From Cephalopachus bancanus (Eukaryota; Chordata; Mammalia; Primates; Tarsiidae): 64,000 nt of DNA. Positions 27,679-38,071 of the stretch are shown here, piece by piece. The notes under the pieces are model-generated. The model did no database searches, was not told the origin of the DNA, and saw only the letters and a program-made list of their open reading frames with translations. The stretch spans positions 1,302,001-1,366,000 of the forward strand of contig JAPVLO010000122.1 in the NCBI GenBank assembly GCA_027257055.1, read 5' to 3'. A program made the translations under genes and the position numbers. The first letter of the stretch is position 1; the number at the start of each line of letters is the position of its first letter.

Positions 27679-27964
27679 GCCAGGTGTGGTGATTCAAGCC
27701 TGTAATCCCAGCACTTTGGGAGGCCGAGGTGAGAGGATTGCCTGAGCCCAGGAGTTCAGAACCAGTCTGGGCAACATGGTAAGACCTCATCTCTACAATA
27801 AATCAAAAAATTAGCCAGGCTTGGTGGTGCGTGCCTGTAGTTCCGGCTACTTGGAAGGCTGAGGCTCAGAATCACCTGAGTCCAACAGGTCGAGGTGAGT
27901 GTGCCACTGCACTCCAGCCTAGGTGACAGAGTGACACTCCAACTCAAAACACAAACAAAAAAGA
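27679..27964 (+). mobile_element. Alu
   Basis: Nearly full-length with an AACACAAACAAAAAA tail and a small right-arm deletion. Confidence 0.93.
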
Positions 27965-27965
27965 G

Positions 27966-28400
27966 ATGGGGTTTATTTCTCCACCCCCTGAGTCTAGATT
28001 GGCCTTGTGACTTGCTTTGGCCAATAGAATATGGTGAAAGTAATGATAAGGGAATCTGAGTCTAGATGTCAAGAGAACTTGCATATTCTGTTCTTATCCC
28101 TAAGACTGCCACATTAAAAAGCCTAAATAAACCTTCTTGAAGATAAATAACAAGAGAGAAAGGCTCCCCTAACAGCCACCACTAACCCCTGTGTGTGAAT
28201 AAGACCACAGATCACCCAGGTCCCAGTTAGCCATCAGATGAGTACATGAGTGACCATAGACAAAAGCAGCAGAATCCCTCAGCCAAGCCAAGCCCAACTT
28301 GTTGGCCCCCAGAATCATGAGCAAAGAAAACATTTGCTATTTAAGCCACTAAGTTTCCAGGTGGTCTATAGACCACTGATGCAGAAACCGAGGAAAGAGT
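27966..28400 (+). mobile_element. MLT1-like LTR
   Basis: TTGGCCTTGTGACTTGCTTTGGCCAATAGAATATGGTG and CAGAATCATGAGC...TATTTAAGCCACTAAGTTTCCAGGTGGT are MLT1 phrases in order. Confidence 0.7.
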
Positions 28401-29587
28401 CTTAAGAAACTCCAATATTTAAATACTGGGTAGAGAAATGTTAACTGGAAAAATAAAAGGAAAGGGTTAGAGAGATAGGAAGAAAATCAGAAAGGTATAA
28501 TGTTACAGTAACAAGATATAGACCCACATAAACCAAGGAAAGTGTTTCAAAAATGAAGGAAGGCAACAGTGTCAAACCTGACTGAAAGATGAATAAGATG
28601 AGATGAAAAATTACATTTGGACTTAGTGACATGAAGGTGGTGGTCACTCAGCAACAACTGGGGCAGAAGGAAAACTGATAAGTTCAGTTTGGAACAGGCA
28701 GAGTTTGAGATGCCTATGGGATATCCAAATACATCTGAAATCCAGCTTACAGTTAGATTATATGAGCTCAGTAGAGTTGCTAGGGCCAATCAGCACATAA
28801 GTGGAAGATAAAACCATCAGTGCGAATGAGACCACCAGAGAGGCCATGTGAGAATGACAGAAGGGGATCTTAGTGCACATCAAGGTTTTAGAAGGTGAGA
28901 GCAGGTAGAAAAGTCACAGAGAAGTTCATAAATGAGAACTGGGTGAAAGAGGTACATGAAAGCCAAGAGATAAGTGTTTCCAAAAGGAGTGAGAAGTAAC
29001 TATGTCAAATGCAATAGAAAGATCTCCTAAGGCAAGGAGCAGAAGGTTTCTCTTGCTCCCCACTGAATCTGACACCATTTGTCAGAACACTTTCAGCAGC
29101 CCTGCAGACAAAGCCAGCAACAGCGTGTGGAGCAATGGTGAAAATTAGAATACAAGTGCCTACGTGTAAAGAAACTGTTGGTGCAGAGAAAAGGAAAAAA
29201 GAGGGCACTTTCAAAGGCCAAGTGTTTTGTTTCCCATTTCATCTTATTTTGTTTTAAGGCTGTTTGACTTAAGCATATTTATTAATTGAAGGGCAAGAGG
29301 TAGTTTTGTTTTGTTTTGTTTTTAAAGTGTTACACGCCCTAATGGAATGTTTTTCCAACATTTGCTTTTCCCAGCTTTTATGAAAAGTTCTACCTCTATT
29401 TCTATTTAGCCATATCACCTTTCATGTCAGTATATAATTAGTTACAATTCCTAGGTTTATTTGCTTTTAGGTTAGTTGATTCCCAATTAAGTTAGGGAGG
29501 GTGAGGGCCTTTTTCTCCCACAACTCACAGTCAGAGGAAGTATCTAGTACTCCAAGAGTTTCCAGACAGCACTAAGAAAAAAAGTGA
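28401..29587. other. Intergenic stretch, partly L2
   Basis: 28660-29030 resembles an L2 internal region (GCCTATGGGATATCCAAATACATCTG). 29220-29570 is unrecognised. No gene seen. Confidence 0.45.
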
Positions 29588-29898
29588 GCCAGGCTCGGTG
29601 GCTCAGCCTGTAATCCCGCGCCTTTGGGAGGCTAAGGTGAGTGGATTGCCTGAGCCCGCGGGTTCGAGACCCGCCTGGGCAACTTGGCAACACCTCATCT
29701 CTACAATAAATCAAAAATTAGCCAGGCATGGTAGCGCGCACCTGTAGTTCCAGCTACTTGGAAGGCTGAGGCGGAAGGATCACTGGAGCCCAGCAGGTCG
29801 AGGCTGCGGTGGCCGGGAGCGGCCACTTCACTCCAGTCTGGGTGACAGAGTGAGACTCCAACTCAAAAAAAAAAAAAAAAAAGAAAAAGAAAAAAAAA
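29588..29898 (+). mobile_element. Alu, lineage-specific
   Basis: Near-consensus example with AAAAAAAGTGA duplications. Internal hairpins at 29658-29674 and 29809-29826 are described in the findings. Confidence 0.95.
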
Positions 29899-31130
29899 GT
29901 GAAATTTCCTGGTCAAATAAATTTGAGAAAGGTTACACATTAAAAATCTCCCTCTGAGAAACTGACAAAGTACATTAGCATATTAAAGCCTCTGAGACAT
30001 TCTACATTAAACAAAAAAACTCAGTTTGCAGTTTAACAAACAAACTAATTTCCCCCAGGGGAAATGCTTTTTTCTCTGCATGCTATTAACATACCAGAAG
30101 AATTTTCCTTTAACACCAGTTTAGGAAATCCTGCTGTAGCCAAGTCATTCTACCAAAGTTCTGTGGATTCCTTTTAGGTTTTACAATCTTATCTCTAGAT
30201 TTAGGGATTCCTGTTACCTCAGGGACTTGGAGCCCTCCCTAGACTATCTATAGTGCAGAATAGCAATGACACCACCAATTACCTTAGGAACCCCTTTAGA
30301 ACACCAGAGCCAGGAAGGATTTAACAAAAGATTGGACCAAGGATAAGGACTGTTGAGGAGAGATTTCCCCAAGAGACAACATCTTTAACTAAGATTAACA
30401 AAAATTCCGGGTCTGTAAAAGAATTGGTAATTTACTAGACACCTTCCTGTAAGGATGTGAGTTGAAGACAGAATCAAAGTGCCTCCTTTACATGTCTGGA
30501 GGAAGCAATCAAACTACAATGACTTTAAATTAAGATACAAAATTGGAAATGGTAATATATTTTTGAAGCACTAATGAAATAATCATGACATAATGTCCAT
30601 GGAAATGAAAGGGTAAGCTACATTATGGGTTGAAAAACAGAAAATTATAGAGCACAAATGTGTTAGTGTGGCAGTGTGCCATCTCTAGCATCACCCAGAG
30701 AAGAGCAGAGAACAGTGGGATTCTGAGGGGGTCCCAGAATGAACCGTGATGAAGTCCAGCCTGTACCAACTACCAACCTTCTCCTTCCCAGCTTATTAAA
30801 GTGATTATTTAAGCACAACCTACCTTAAAAAGAAAGATTGGTACTTCACATATATTCTAGTATTTAAATTCATCCACACATCAAGAATTGGAAGACAATC
30901 ATCATTTACATGAGGCCTACAGTCACAATGTTTTGGCTCCAGGCTCCCTCTGCTGTCTTTGAAATAATAAACAAACATTTTATGGCACCCTCCTGACTAG
31001 ATTCCAGTATTTATGAAAGTCAAAACAAGCACAATCTTGTACAATAATAAAGGATATCCTTAATATGACAGGAAGTTTTAATATTTGGAGAAAGTTGAAA
31101 AAATATATAAACGAATGAAATATTTATATA
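29899..31130. other. Repeat-poor intergenic stretch
   Basis: More than 1.2 kb without any repeat I recognise and without coding signal. Possible conserved noncoding DNA, but conservation cannot be judged here. Confidence 0.4.
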
Positions 31131-31134
31131 GCTA

Positions 31135-31198
31135 GAACCATATGAAGTTGCCATTATTTGACCATTTCTTATTCACAAATGGCAATTTCATATGGTTC
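31135..31198. repeat. Near-perfect palindrome, MITE-like or hairpin
   Basis: Arms GAACCATATGAAGTTGCCAT (31135-31154) and its near-exact inverse (31179-31198) differ by one base around a 24-nt loop. Flanks tatatag and ctaatata extend the symmetry weakly, hinting at TA target sites as in short mariner-type elements. It also resembles a pre-miRNA hairpin. I could not name the family. Confidence 0.6.
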
Positions 31199-31237
31199 GA
31201 CCTAATATATGAAAATGTACTTGTCACAGAACGGTTT

Positions 31238-31264
31238 TGTTGTGTGTGTGTGTGTGTGTGTGTG
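31238..31264. repeat. (TG)n microsatellite
   Basis: An uninterrupted TG run of about 13 units. Confidence 0.95.
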
Positions 31265-32489
31265 CACGTGCTGCAGGGTTATTGCTTTTAATACGTTGTC
31301 TCTATTAAGAAATTCCCTAGATGAATTGGTTAATTTACATGATGTTTCTTGATTAAAACTAACTACGATGTTAAGTCCACTGCCTAATAGGAATGTGTGT
31401 ATTATAACTTGGATTTAGAAGAAATCTGTCTTCAGGTTAACAAGTGTGAAGACACAAAATGTTTCACACAAGAAGGTAAAAGAAAGAAGTGTAGAAAAGC
31501 CACATGTTTACAAGAGGAAAGCTGGAAATAAAATAGTTAACATTGCAACTGTGAGAGGAGGAAGTAGAGCAATTTGCATAGACTTCAAACAATCTCACAC
31601 TATTGAGAAAACCAGCAAATCCTGGAAAGAATTAGCAGTAAAAGCCAAAGTCAATATACTTCAAATACCCTTGGTGTTTTACAGTAACTAACAAGAAAGC
31701 ATCTTCTGAGTAAGTTCACACTTTGCACAAAATAAATATTAATTCCGTTGGTAGTTTTCCAAAAAGTTAATATTTTACAGTTCAGAAATTTAATGTCTTA
31801 AGTTTGCCTTTGAAGCCCAAAGAATGGCTTTTGAAGTTATGTTTTCATAGTCCTAAGAATTCAATCTAAGAATGAACAATGCCATCAAAGATTTGTTTAC
31901 AAAGATGTTCATCAAAAACTTCTTTTTTATAGTTGCCATTCATCAATTAAGTCTTATATCTATAGTACAGTGTCTAGTATATAGTAAGCACTCAACAAAT
32001 ATGTTTGAAACAGTAAATTACAGGAGAAAAATTTGAAATGTCCAAATTGAAGACTGGTTGAATAAATTTGTGATAAATTGTAATTTATACATATGATATT
32101 ATATGACCATTAAAAATGTTTTGAGACTTAAAAACACTGGGGAAATGTTCAAGAGATAATGTTAAACCAAAAGAGATGCTAGCAATTGTATACTATCTAA
32201 TACAAATTTTATAAAGGAAATATGCATGTGCTCACAAAAAGGCTAGAAGGAAAAATAGCATTATTGACTGAGGTTATTATTAGGCAGTAGAATTCTGGAT
32301 AGTAGTACTACTGGATAGTAGAATTCTGGCATTTTTTTCTTTGTGTTTCTCTGTATATTGCAAATTGTTTATCATGAATATATACTAGTTTTATAATCAG
32401 AAAAACACTAAATGTTATTTAAACATTTTTAATATAATGCTCTGCTTACATTCAGATCTGTAATAAAAAATTGCCCATTAAAAATCAGG
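31265..32489. other. AT-rich intergenic stretch
   Basis: No gene or repeat confidently recognised. A lysine-rich + frame at 31446-31691 has no ATG start. Confidence 0.45.
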
Positions 32490-32705
32490 GCGTTTTGGAC
32501 CTTGAACAATTATAATGCTATAAGAAAGTGATTGGCAGTAGTGGGAAATTGTCAGGGGAGGGGGGGTGGGATTGGCAGTTGAGGGAAACTGCTAGGGGAG
32601 GGAGGGGCATACCTCATCAACAAAGGTACCTGCATGATCAATGTTTATATACCTAACTCTGAAATGTACCCCACATCTTTATAATAAAAATTAAAAAATA
32701 AAAAA
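32490..32705 (+). mobile_element. L1 3' end
   Basis: GACCTTGAACAATTATAATGC through TACCCCACATCTTTATAATAAAAATTAAAAA, related to 7735-7925. The segment TTGGCAGT(A/T)G..GGGAAA.TG.(C/T)AGGGGAGGG is tandemly duplicated. Confidence 0.75.
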
Positions 32706-34085
32706 ACAGGGAGTTTAATAAAAAGTAGTTGTGTGAGGTGATTCAATATTTGTATGAGTGTTTGGTTCTTCCTCTTTACTTTGTTAGAAAAAATTCTCAC
32801 TAGATGCTTTTGGTAATTTATTCAGTGGTGTGAATGCACAGGCCAGAATAAAACTGCTTTACTTTTGAGTATTACACCAATAACTAATAACAACTTCTGT
32901 ACAAAAGTTATAAAGATAGGTGAATTATTTCTCAAGTGATTCATAAAGATGAAACATAATGACTTTTTTTATGAGAGAGAAGTAAAATAATCATCACAGG
33001 TTCAAATAGTCACTGGGCCAGGCACTTTACCTAAGTGACCTTTAATCTGTTACAGCAACTCTGAAAGTAGGTACTTTTATTCACATATACAATATTGCAG
33101 TAGAAGTAATAATAATATATAGGAGTTATTGATGAATTGTCATGTGTCTGGCTGTGTAAGAAGCTTTTCTTAATTTCTTTCATTCCACATTCTGAGCCAC
33201 AGGGGCAAGTAAGTGTGTATATTGTACTTTGCACTTGAAGTCCTTAAGATCCAAGGTGGAAGCCAGATAGATCTAACCACTCTCCCACATGGAGAAAATA
33301 CTTTTATTTATTCTCCAAGGTCATTAATCTGCTTTTGCCCCTTCTTTCAGGAACAAAAAGTAAATATTAAGTACATTGCATTCTACAAATGAACTTGAGC
33401 TCTTCTGTTGAGAAGAGTAGAAAGAGAAAGTTTAATTAGTTAGATTTGATTTTTTCTAACACTCCCTTGTAATTTGAAGTCAATTATTACCCATTCATCA
33501 GTACCGAGAAAAATCCAACAAAACTAATGTTTTCAAAGATGTTGATCAAGAAATATAATAAATTTTTCTTTGTCCTGTTTGAACGAAAAGTCTAACTTAA
33601 GATATCTACATAAAAGTGTTCCTAATATAGAGGAAGTAGCGGCTTGCCATGTTCTTATCTAACTAGAGATGTATTTGTCAATGACTCCATTGAGTTCTTT
33701 TTAAAAAACTACTATTCTAGGTTTTTTTCCTTTGCCTCCTTCCTATTATCCAGGGCTCACAGGAGATTTAGAGGATGAATGTGTACAGATGATTAAAATA
33801 ATTTAAAAAGAACCAAGTCTCTCTATACTTTTGGTTCCTGAAACGGTCCAGCTGGTTCTGGTTTTATTATAATAATGATACAATTTGTCATTTATTAAGC
33901 ATCTCCTACATGTCAGAGCTTTACTTTTTTATATATCATTTTAAGTTCACAACCTACCAAGGTATACACCCTCAGAGAGGACCTAACCCCAGAGGTTAGA
34001 TAGGGATTATACCTCATGTCATGTGGTTACTATGTGAAATTCGAATCCAGATTTGATTCCGACAAACTGGCTTTCTTAAAAACAC
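32706..34085. other. Intergenic stretch with MIR fragments
   Basis: 33010-33110 (ACTGGGCCAGGCACTTTACCTAAG) and 33880-34080 (ATTTATTAAGCATCTCCTACATGTCAGAGC) are MIR-like. The remainder is unrecognised. Confidence 0.5.
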
Positions 34086-34098
34086 GTTGCCTAGCAAC
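34086..34098. promoter_or_regulatory. Perfect RFX X-box palindrome
   Basis: GTTGCCTAGCAAC matches the X-box consensus GTNRCC-N(0-3)-RGYAAC at every position, with a one-base spacer. RFX factors bind such sites, typically close upstream of genes for cilia and sperm flagella. It lies at the left edge of the CpG island, about 0.3-0.5 kb upstream of the candidate ERICH2 first-exon start codons. The match is seen directly; RFX binding and ERICH2 as the target are inferred. Confidence 0.7.
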
Positions 34099-34399
34099 AA
34101 ATCGATTCTGGTGACTTCCTGCATCCCAAGCGGAGAAAAATAACCAATTCCTTCCTAAAAGTCAAGGTTGAGAGACAATTAGAATCTTCTAACAGAAACT
34201 CGCTTCTGTGACCAAAGCAGTTATTTTCAGCGGTAATACCTTCCATGGGCCGGCGAACTGAGTAGCAGCAGCCTCAGTGCTACAGGGAGCCTGGATGTAG
34301 CCCGGCTGGGAAACGTGGGTCTCTCGTTCTAATCACTTGAATCTGATTTCTAGGAAAACTGGCGTCTAGAGAAACCCATATCTTCTTGGACGACCTCAG

Positions 34400-34612
34400 A
34401 TGGGGGATCAAGTCGTGAAGGAGACACTCGCTCCTCCACAACCAGGAGCACCCACCTCTCCCAACCCAAGATTTCTTTTACTCCACAAGTTTAAAACACG
34501 AACGAGGCCACCTCGCCCCATTCCCTCTCCCCAGCTTAGAATCGGGTCTGGACACCGACATTCCAATCTCGCTTCCTTCTTCGGCCCTTCTCAAAGTACC
34601 CGGTGCACGTGA
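34400..34612 (+). CDS. Candidate small upstream ORF in the CpG island
   Basis: An ATG at 34400 opens 70 codons beginning MGDQVVKETLAPPQPG and ending at TGA 34610-34612. It lies about 300 bp downstream of the perfect X-box, a plausible place for a transcribed leader. I recognise no domain. No strong splice donor occurs before its stop, so it cannot readily join the ERICH2 exons. It could be an upstream ORF of the ERICH2 transcript or simply chance in GC-rich DNA. Confidence 0.2.
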   Translation: MGDQVVKETLAPPQPGAPTSPNPRFLLLHKFKTRTRPPRPIPSPQLRIGSGHRHSNLASFFGPSQSTRCT

Positions 34613-34614
34613 AC

Positions 34615-35241
34615 ATGTCCATCCAACGGTGTGTGCACCCAATTCGGGGAGCGGCGGGAACCCCCAGGACTGTGGGGCTTTCCTTCACCCAGCCGCTTGC
34701 TTTGCCCCTCGGAGGTGTTCCAAGCCTGTCCGGCACCAGCCCCAACCCGCCCTGGTCTCTCAGCCCCGCCCCGTCCCGCCCTCTCAGCCCCGCCCGCCCC
34801 GCCACGCCTCTCAGCCCTGCCCCGCCCTCTCAGCACTTCCCCGCCCTCAGCCCCGCCCGCGTTCTCAGCCCCCCCCGTCCTCTCAGCCCCGCCCAGGTCT
34901 GGCCCCGCTCCGCCCCCAACCTTTGCTCCGCCCCCTCAGCTGCACCTCTTCGGCTCCGCCCGAGCCCTCTCACCCCCTCCGCCTTGCGCTCTCCCCTACT
35001 CCCCCCGCTCGCCCGGCCCGGGTCCCGCCCTCCACGACTTCACCCCGCTTCCGCCCTGCTCCAGGCCCACGCCCTCCGCCTCTACCCTCCTTTGCCTTCT
35101 TGGCTTCCGCCGCGCGCGGTGCTGTCTCCATGGCGACGCGGCGTCTCAAGATCCTCGCTCCGAAACCGTCTTGAGCTGCAAGCTGGTCTGGCCATCGGTG
35201 TGTCGCCCTTCGGTTGGTTGTCTTGGGAAGGCCACAAGAAG
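34615..35241 (+). CDS. ERICH2: Candidate ERICH2 first coding exon (proline-rich N-terminus)
   Basis: From ATG 34615 a 209-codon frame runs through the CpG island to a good splice donor, CAAGAAG|gtgaga, at 35241/35242. Its translation starts MSIQRCVHPIRG and ends WEGHKK. It is rich in Pro, Ser and Ala, because a GC minisatellite encodes repeats like LSPAPPRPLSPA. The exon ends in phase 0, which is what the next candidate exon (42543) needs. Against it: all three + frames are long here because GC-rich DNA has few stops, the N-terminus has no recognised domain, and a one-in-three phase match is weak. The exon could instead be 5' UTR. The donor is better supported than the coding frame. Confidence 0.35.
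34756..34905. repeat. Degenerate GC minisatellite
   Basis: About seven irregular copies of a unit resembling CTCAGCCCCGCCC occur, spaced about 18-26 bp apart, with variants such as TCAGCACTTCCCCGCCC. Each copy carries a GC box. Copy number probably varies between individuals and species. Confidence 0.7.
35124..35137. promoter_or_regulatory. Degenerate X-box-like site
   Basis: GTCTCCATGGCGAC resembles GTTGCCATGGCAAC with mismatches in each half. It overlaps an ATG at 35130 that opens only 14 codons (MATRRLKILAPKPS). It may be a weaker second RFX site in the same island, or coincidence. Confidence 0.3.
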
Positions 35242-35400
35242 GTGAGAGGCGTCGCGGCGATAGCAGGTCCCTTCTCCCCAATCCCGCGTGCTGCCCGACC
35301 CAGCCCTCAGCCCAGATGCTCCCAGACCCTGCGCATGACCCCGCAAACTCCGCTGCCCCTCCAGGTCCGCCCGAGAAAGTGAGATCCACGCGGCTAAAGT

Positions 35401-36351
35401 TGGTTGTATCTACGTGGGTTTGGCATAACGGGGCGGTTCTGACAGGCGTGTCTACACCATTCTTTGACCTGCAGGTTTGTACGCACCATCCTTCCCCCAA
35501 AATGATAAAATAGGCACGTCCCCAGGGCTTCCCGCTTCCTTCCTCAGTCCTCACCCCTGCTGGGCTTCTTTTACTTATTTTTGGAAACTTAATGGCCTGT
35601 GGGGTGAGCACTCGCTGGCTATAGTTAAGACGTCACTATTAGCTAGACATAACTTGCTCGGTGGAATTTGGACTAATCATTTATACTACCGGGCCTTGAT
35701 TCCGTCTTCTGTAAAAGGCAGCGTTCAGACAACCGATCACTTCTATGGTCCAAGCTCAACCTTCTAGGAGATGATGAAGTTGACTTGAAGTTCCCAAAAT
35801 TATGATATTGTTGTCTTTTGACTATTCAAACTACTCTACACTGAGCCCCTGTAGCATTTAAAGTAACACATGGCATAATAATTTATCATTTAGCATAAGT
35901 GTATTGACTGAATCTGTTCTTACCCCCAAGAGAGCCCTCTGAAAGTTGTTTTTTAAAAATAAACCTGAAAGGACACTGAAAATACCTTTTGCTTTATTTC
36001 ATTCTCATAAAAACTAAACACAATGATTCCCAAATCCGATTTTTAACTTTTTTTCTAACTGAAGTCACTTTGGTTTTTGTAATAGCTGGAAGACAATGAT
36101 AACAACAGCATTGCTCCTAAGTGTTAACAGTTCGTCAGAGCTGAATTCCAACACTTTTACAGAGATTCCACTAAACCCACTGCAGAATTCCAGAGCTTCC
36201 TACCCACCTTCCCCCACTGGGGTACATCCACTGTTTTCTCCCGTTTCTTTGCCCCATCCAGTCTCAGCTGTGCACTTGGAACTGGCTTCATTTGCCAGAG
36301 TTTATCTTCAGGATTGTCCATACTAGGCTGTAGGCAATAATAATAATGGGA
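35401..36351. other. Proximal intron 1 or downstream of CpG island
   Basis: Unique sequence without recognised repeats. 36086-36120 is a possible exon-like segment discussed in the findings. Confidence 0.45.
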
Positions 36352-36627
36352 CGAGGCCTGTAATCCCAGGACTTTGAGAGGCCAAGGCTTGTGGATTGCC
36401 TGAGCCCGCAGGTTCGAGACCAGCCTGGGCAACTTGGCAAGACCTATCTCTACAATAAATCAAAAAGTAGCTGGGCGTGGTAGTGTGCATTGTAGTTTCA
36501 GCTACTTGGAAGGTTGAGTGGGAAGGATTGCCAGAGCCCAGCAGTTCGATGCTGGAGTGGTGGTGAGTGTGCCACTGCACTCCAATCTGAGCCACAGAGT
36601 GAGACTCCAACTCAAAAAAAAAAAAAT
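36352..36627 (+). mobile_element. Alu, slightly 5'-truncated
   Basis: Begins at GAGGCCTGTAATCCC and ends in A13, with AATA(A)TGGGA-like flanks. Confidence 0.92.
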
Positions 36628-36699
36628 AGTGGGAAGAGGACAATGAGGAGTTGTAGTCATTATAATTCTACCAGGAAATAAGTGCTACTACTATTATTA

Positions 36700-36880
36700 C
36701 TATTAGCTAATTATGTTAACCCTCACAATAACCCAATAAGGTAGGAGCTGTTTATATTCTCATGTTATAGTTGAGGAACTGAATCAAAAGGAACTTGCTC
36801 AAGGTCACACAATTTGCTGATGTGAGCATAGGCAATCTGACTCCAGAGTCTAGACTTCTAGCACTAATATTATGCTATAG
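36700..36880 (+). mobile_element. MIR
   Basis: CCTCACAATAACCCAATAAGGTAGGAGCTGTT and CTCAAGGTCACACAATTTGCTG are MIR core phrases. Confidence 0.8.
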
Positions 36881-37157
36881 AGGAAATATATAACATGTTT
36901 ACTTAGTCACTTTAAAAAATGAATGTAAAGTGAGGGATGGTTATTGAAACCATTTTATACACATTTGAAGCTATGCAATGAAATATTATCACTGCATCAT
37001 ATCATGTTTGCCCCATCAAGCTCCTCAAAGGTGGAGGATGGTGCTTTAATCAGCTCTGTCTTCTCATTGCAACTGGAGGACCAGCACATGCAGCTGTCTG
37101 TCTGCTTATTCACTCCTTGCCTATATATTATAAAGTAGCTTATAAAAAACAAATAGT
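36881..37157. other. Unassigned stretch
   Basis: Mixed sequence; short + frame without coding features. Confidence 0.4.
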
Positions 37158-37424
37158 AGCTGGGCTTGGTGGCTCAGCCTGTAATCCCGTGCCTTGGGAG
37201 GCTGAGATGAGTGGATTGCCTGAGCCCGCGGGTTCCAGACCCGCCTGGGCAACTTGGTGAGACCTCATCTCTACAATACATAAAAAAAAATTAGCCAGGT
37301 GTGGTAGCGCGTGCCTGTAGTTCCAGCTACTCGGAAAGCTGAGGCGGAAGGATCACCGGAGCCCAGCAGGTTGAGGCTCCAGTCTGGGCAACAGAGTGAG
37401 ACGCCAACTCAAAAAAAGAAAAAC
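37158..37424 (+). mobile_element. Alu with right-arm deletion
   Basis: The copy lacks the GC-hairpin segment of the right arm (GTTGAGGCT joins CCAGTCTGGG). AAACAAATAG duplications flank it. Confidence 0.94.
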
Positions 37425-37779
37425 AAATAGCACAAAACAATAAAATACTTGCTTAAGTTGGATGAAGAAAAAAATGTCATGTCTTCCAATTTTGCAAGAG
37501 AAACATAAAATAGGAATTTTTTGAAATCCGAATTTTAAAATGTTGATCATTCATTTTATAGTAGGTCTGTAGAATCCAAACAAAATCTATTTGCCACTAT
37601 TAGATGCTTTAGTGAACATATACCTAAAAAAGTGGGGCATGAGATGTTTTACAGTACATTCTTTTTGGCGTACTAAGTCTTTAAAATTTAGTGTGTTTAT
37701 ATTTCAGTTTGCTATTGCAGTAGCTTCTTAAATAATTTCCAGTTCTCTCTCAACTTTACCTTCCACAAAATTTCTTTAT

Positions 37780-38071
37780 AATTTTTTTTTTTGAGCCGAA
37801 GTCTCACTCCTTCGCCCAGGCTGGAATGCAGTAACACACTCACAGCTACCCCAGTATCGACCTGCTGGGCTCCAGCAATCCTTCCGCCTCAGCCTTCCAA
37901 GTAGCTGGAATTACAGGTGCGCGCTACCATGCCTGGCTAATTTTTTATTTATTGTAGAGACAAGGTCTTGCCAAGTTGCCTGGGCTGATCTCGAACCCGC
38001 GGGCTCAGGCAATCTACTCACCTCAGCCTCCCAAAGTGCTGGGATTACAGGCTGAGCCACTGAGCCTGGCC
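37780..38071 (-). mobile_element. Alu
   Basis: Full-length reverse-strand copy. Confidence 0.94.

Larger units (their letters stand above)
34380..35400. promoter_or_regulatory. ERICH2: CpG island, probable ERICH2 promoter and first exon
   Basis: This GC- and CpG-rich block sits in otherwise AT-rich DNA and is free of interspersed repeats. It contains many CCGCCC/CCCCGCC boxes (Sp/KLF type) and no obvious TATA box. It is the only CpG island in the window and lies upstream of the ERICH2 exons on the same strand, so it is the natural promoter. A divergent noncoding transcript running left is possible but has no direct sequence support. Confidence 0.75.

Noticed and set aside
29658..29674. A genuine tRNA gene suggested by the GGTTCGAGACCC B-box-like motif
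   Set aside because: The motif is inside every young Alu; no acceptor, D or anticodon stems are present around it.
31446..31691. Lysine-rich + strand frame of 81 codons
   Set aside because: It starts with GTG, not ATG, and has no splice-supported borders or similarity I recognise.
34970..35611. A 213-codon minus-strand frame across the CpG island
   Set aside because: Long frames in every phase are expected in GC-rich DNA; no splice or domain evidence.
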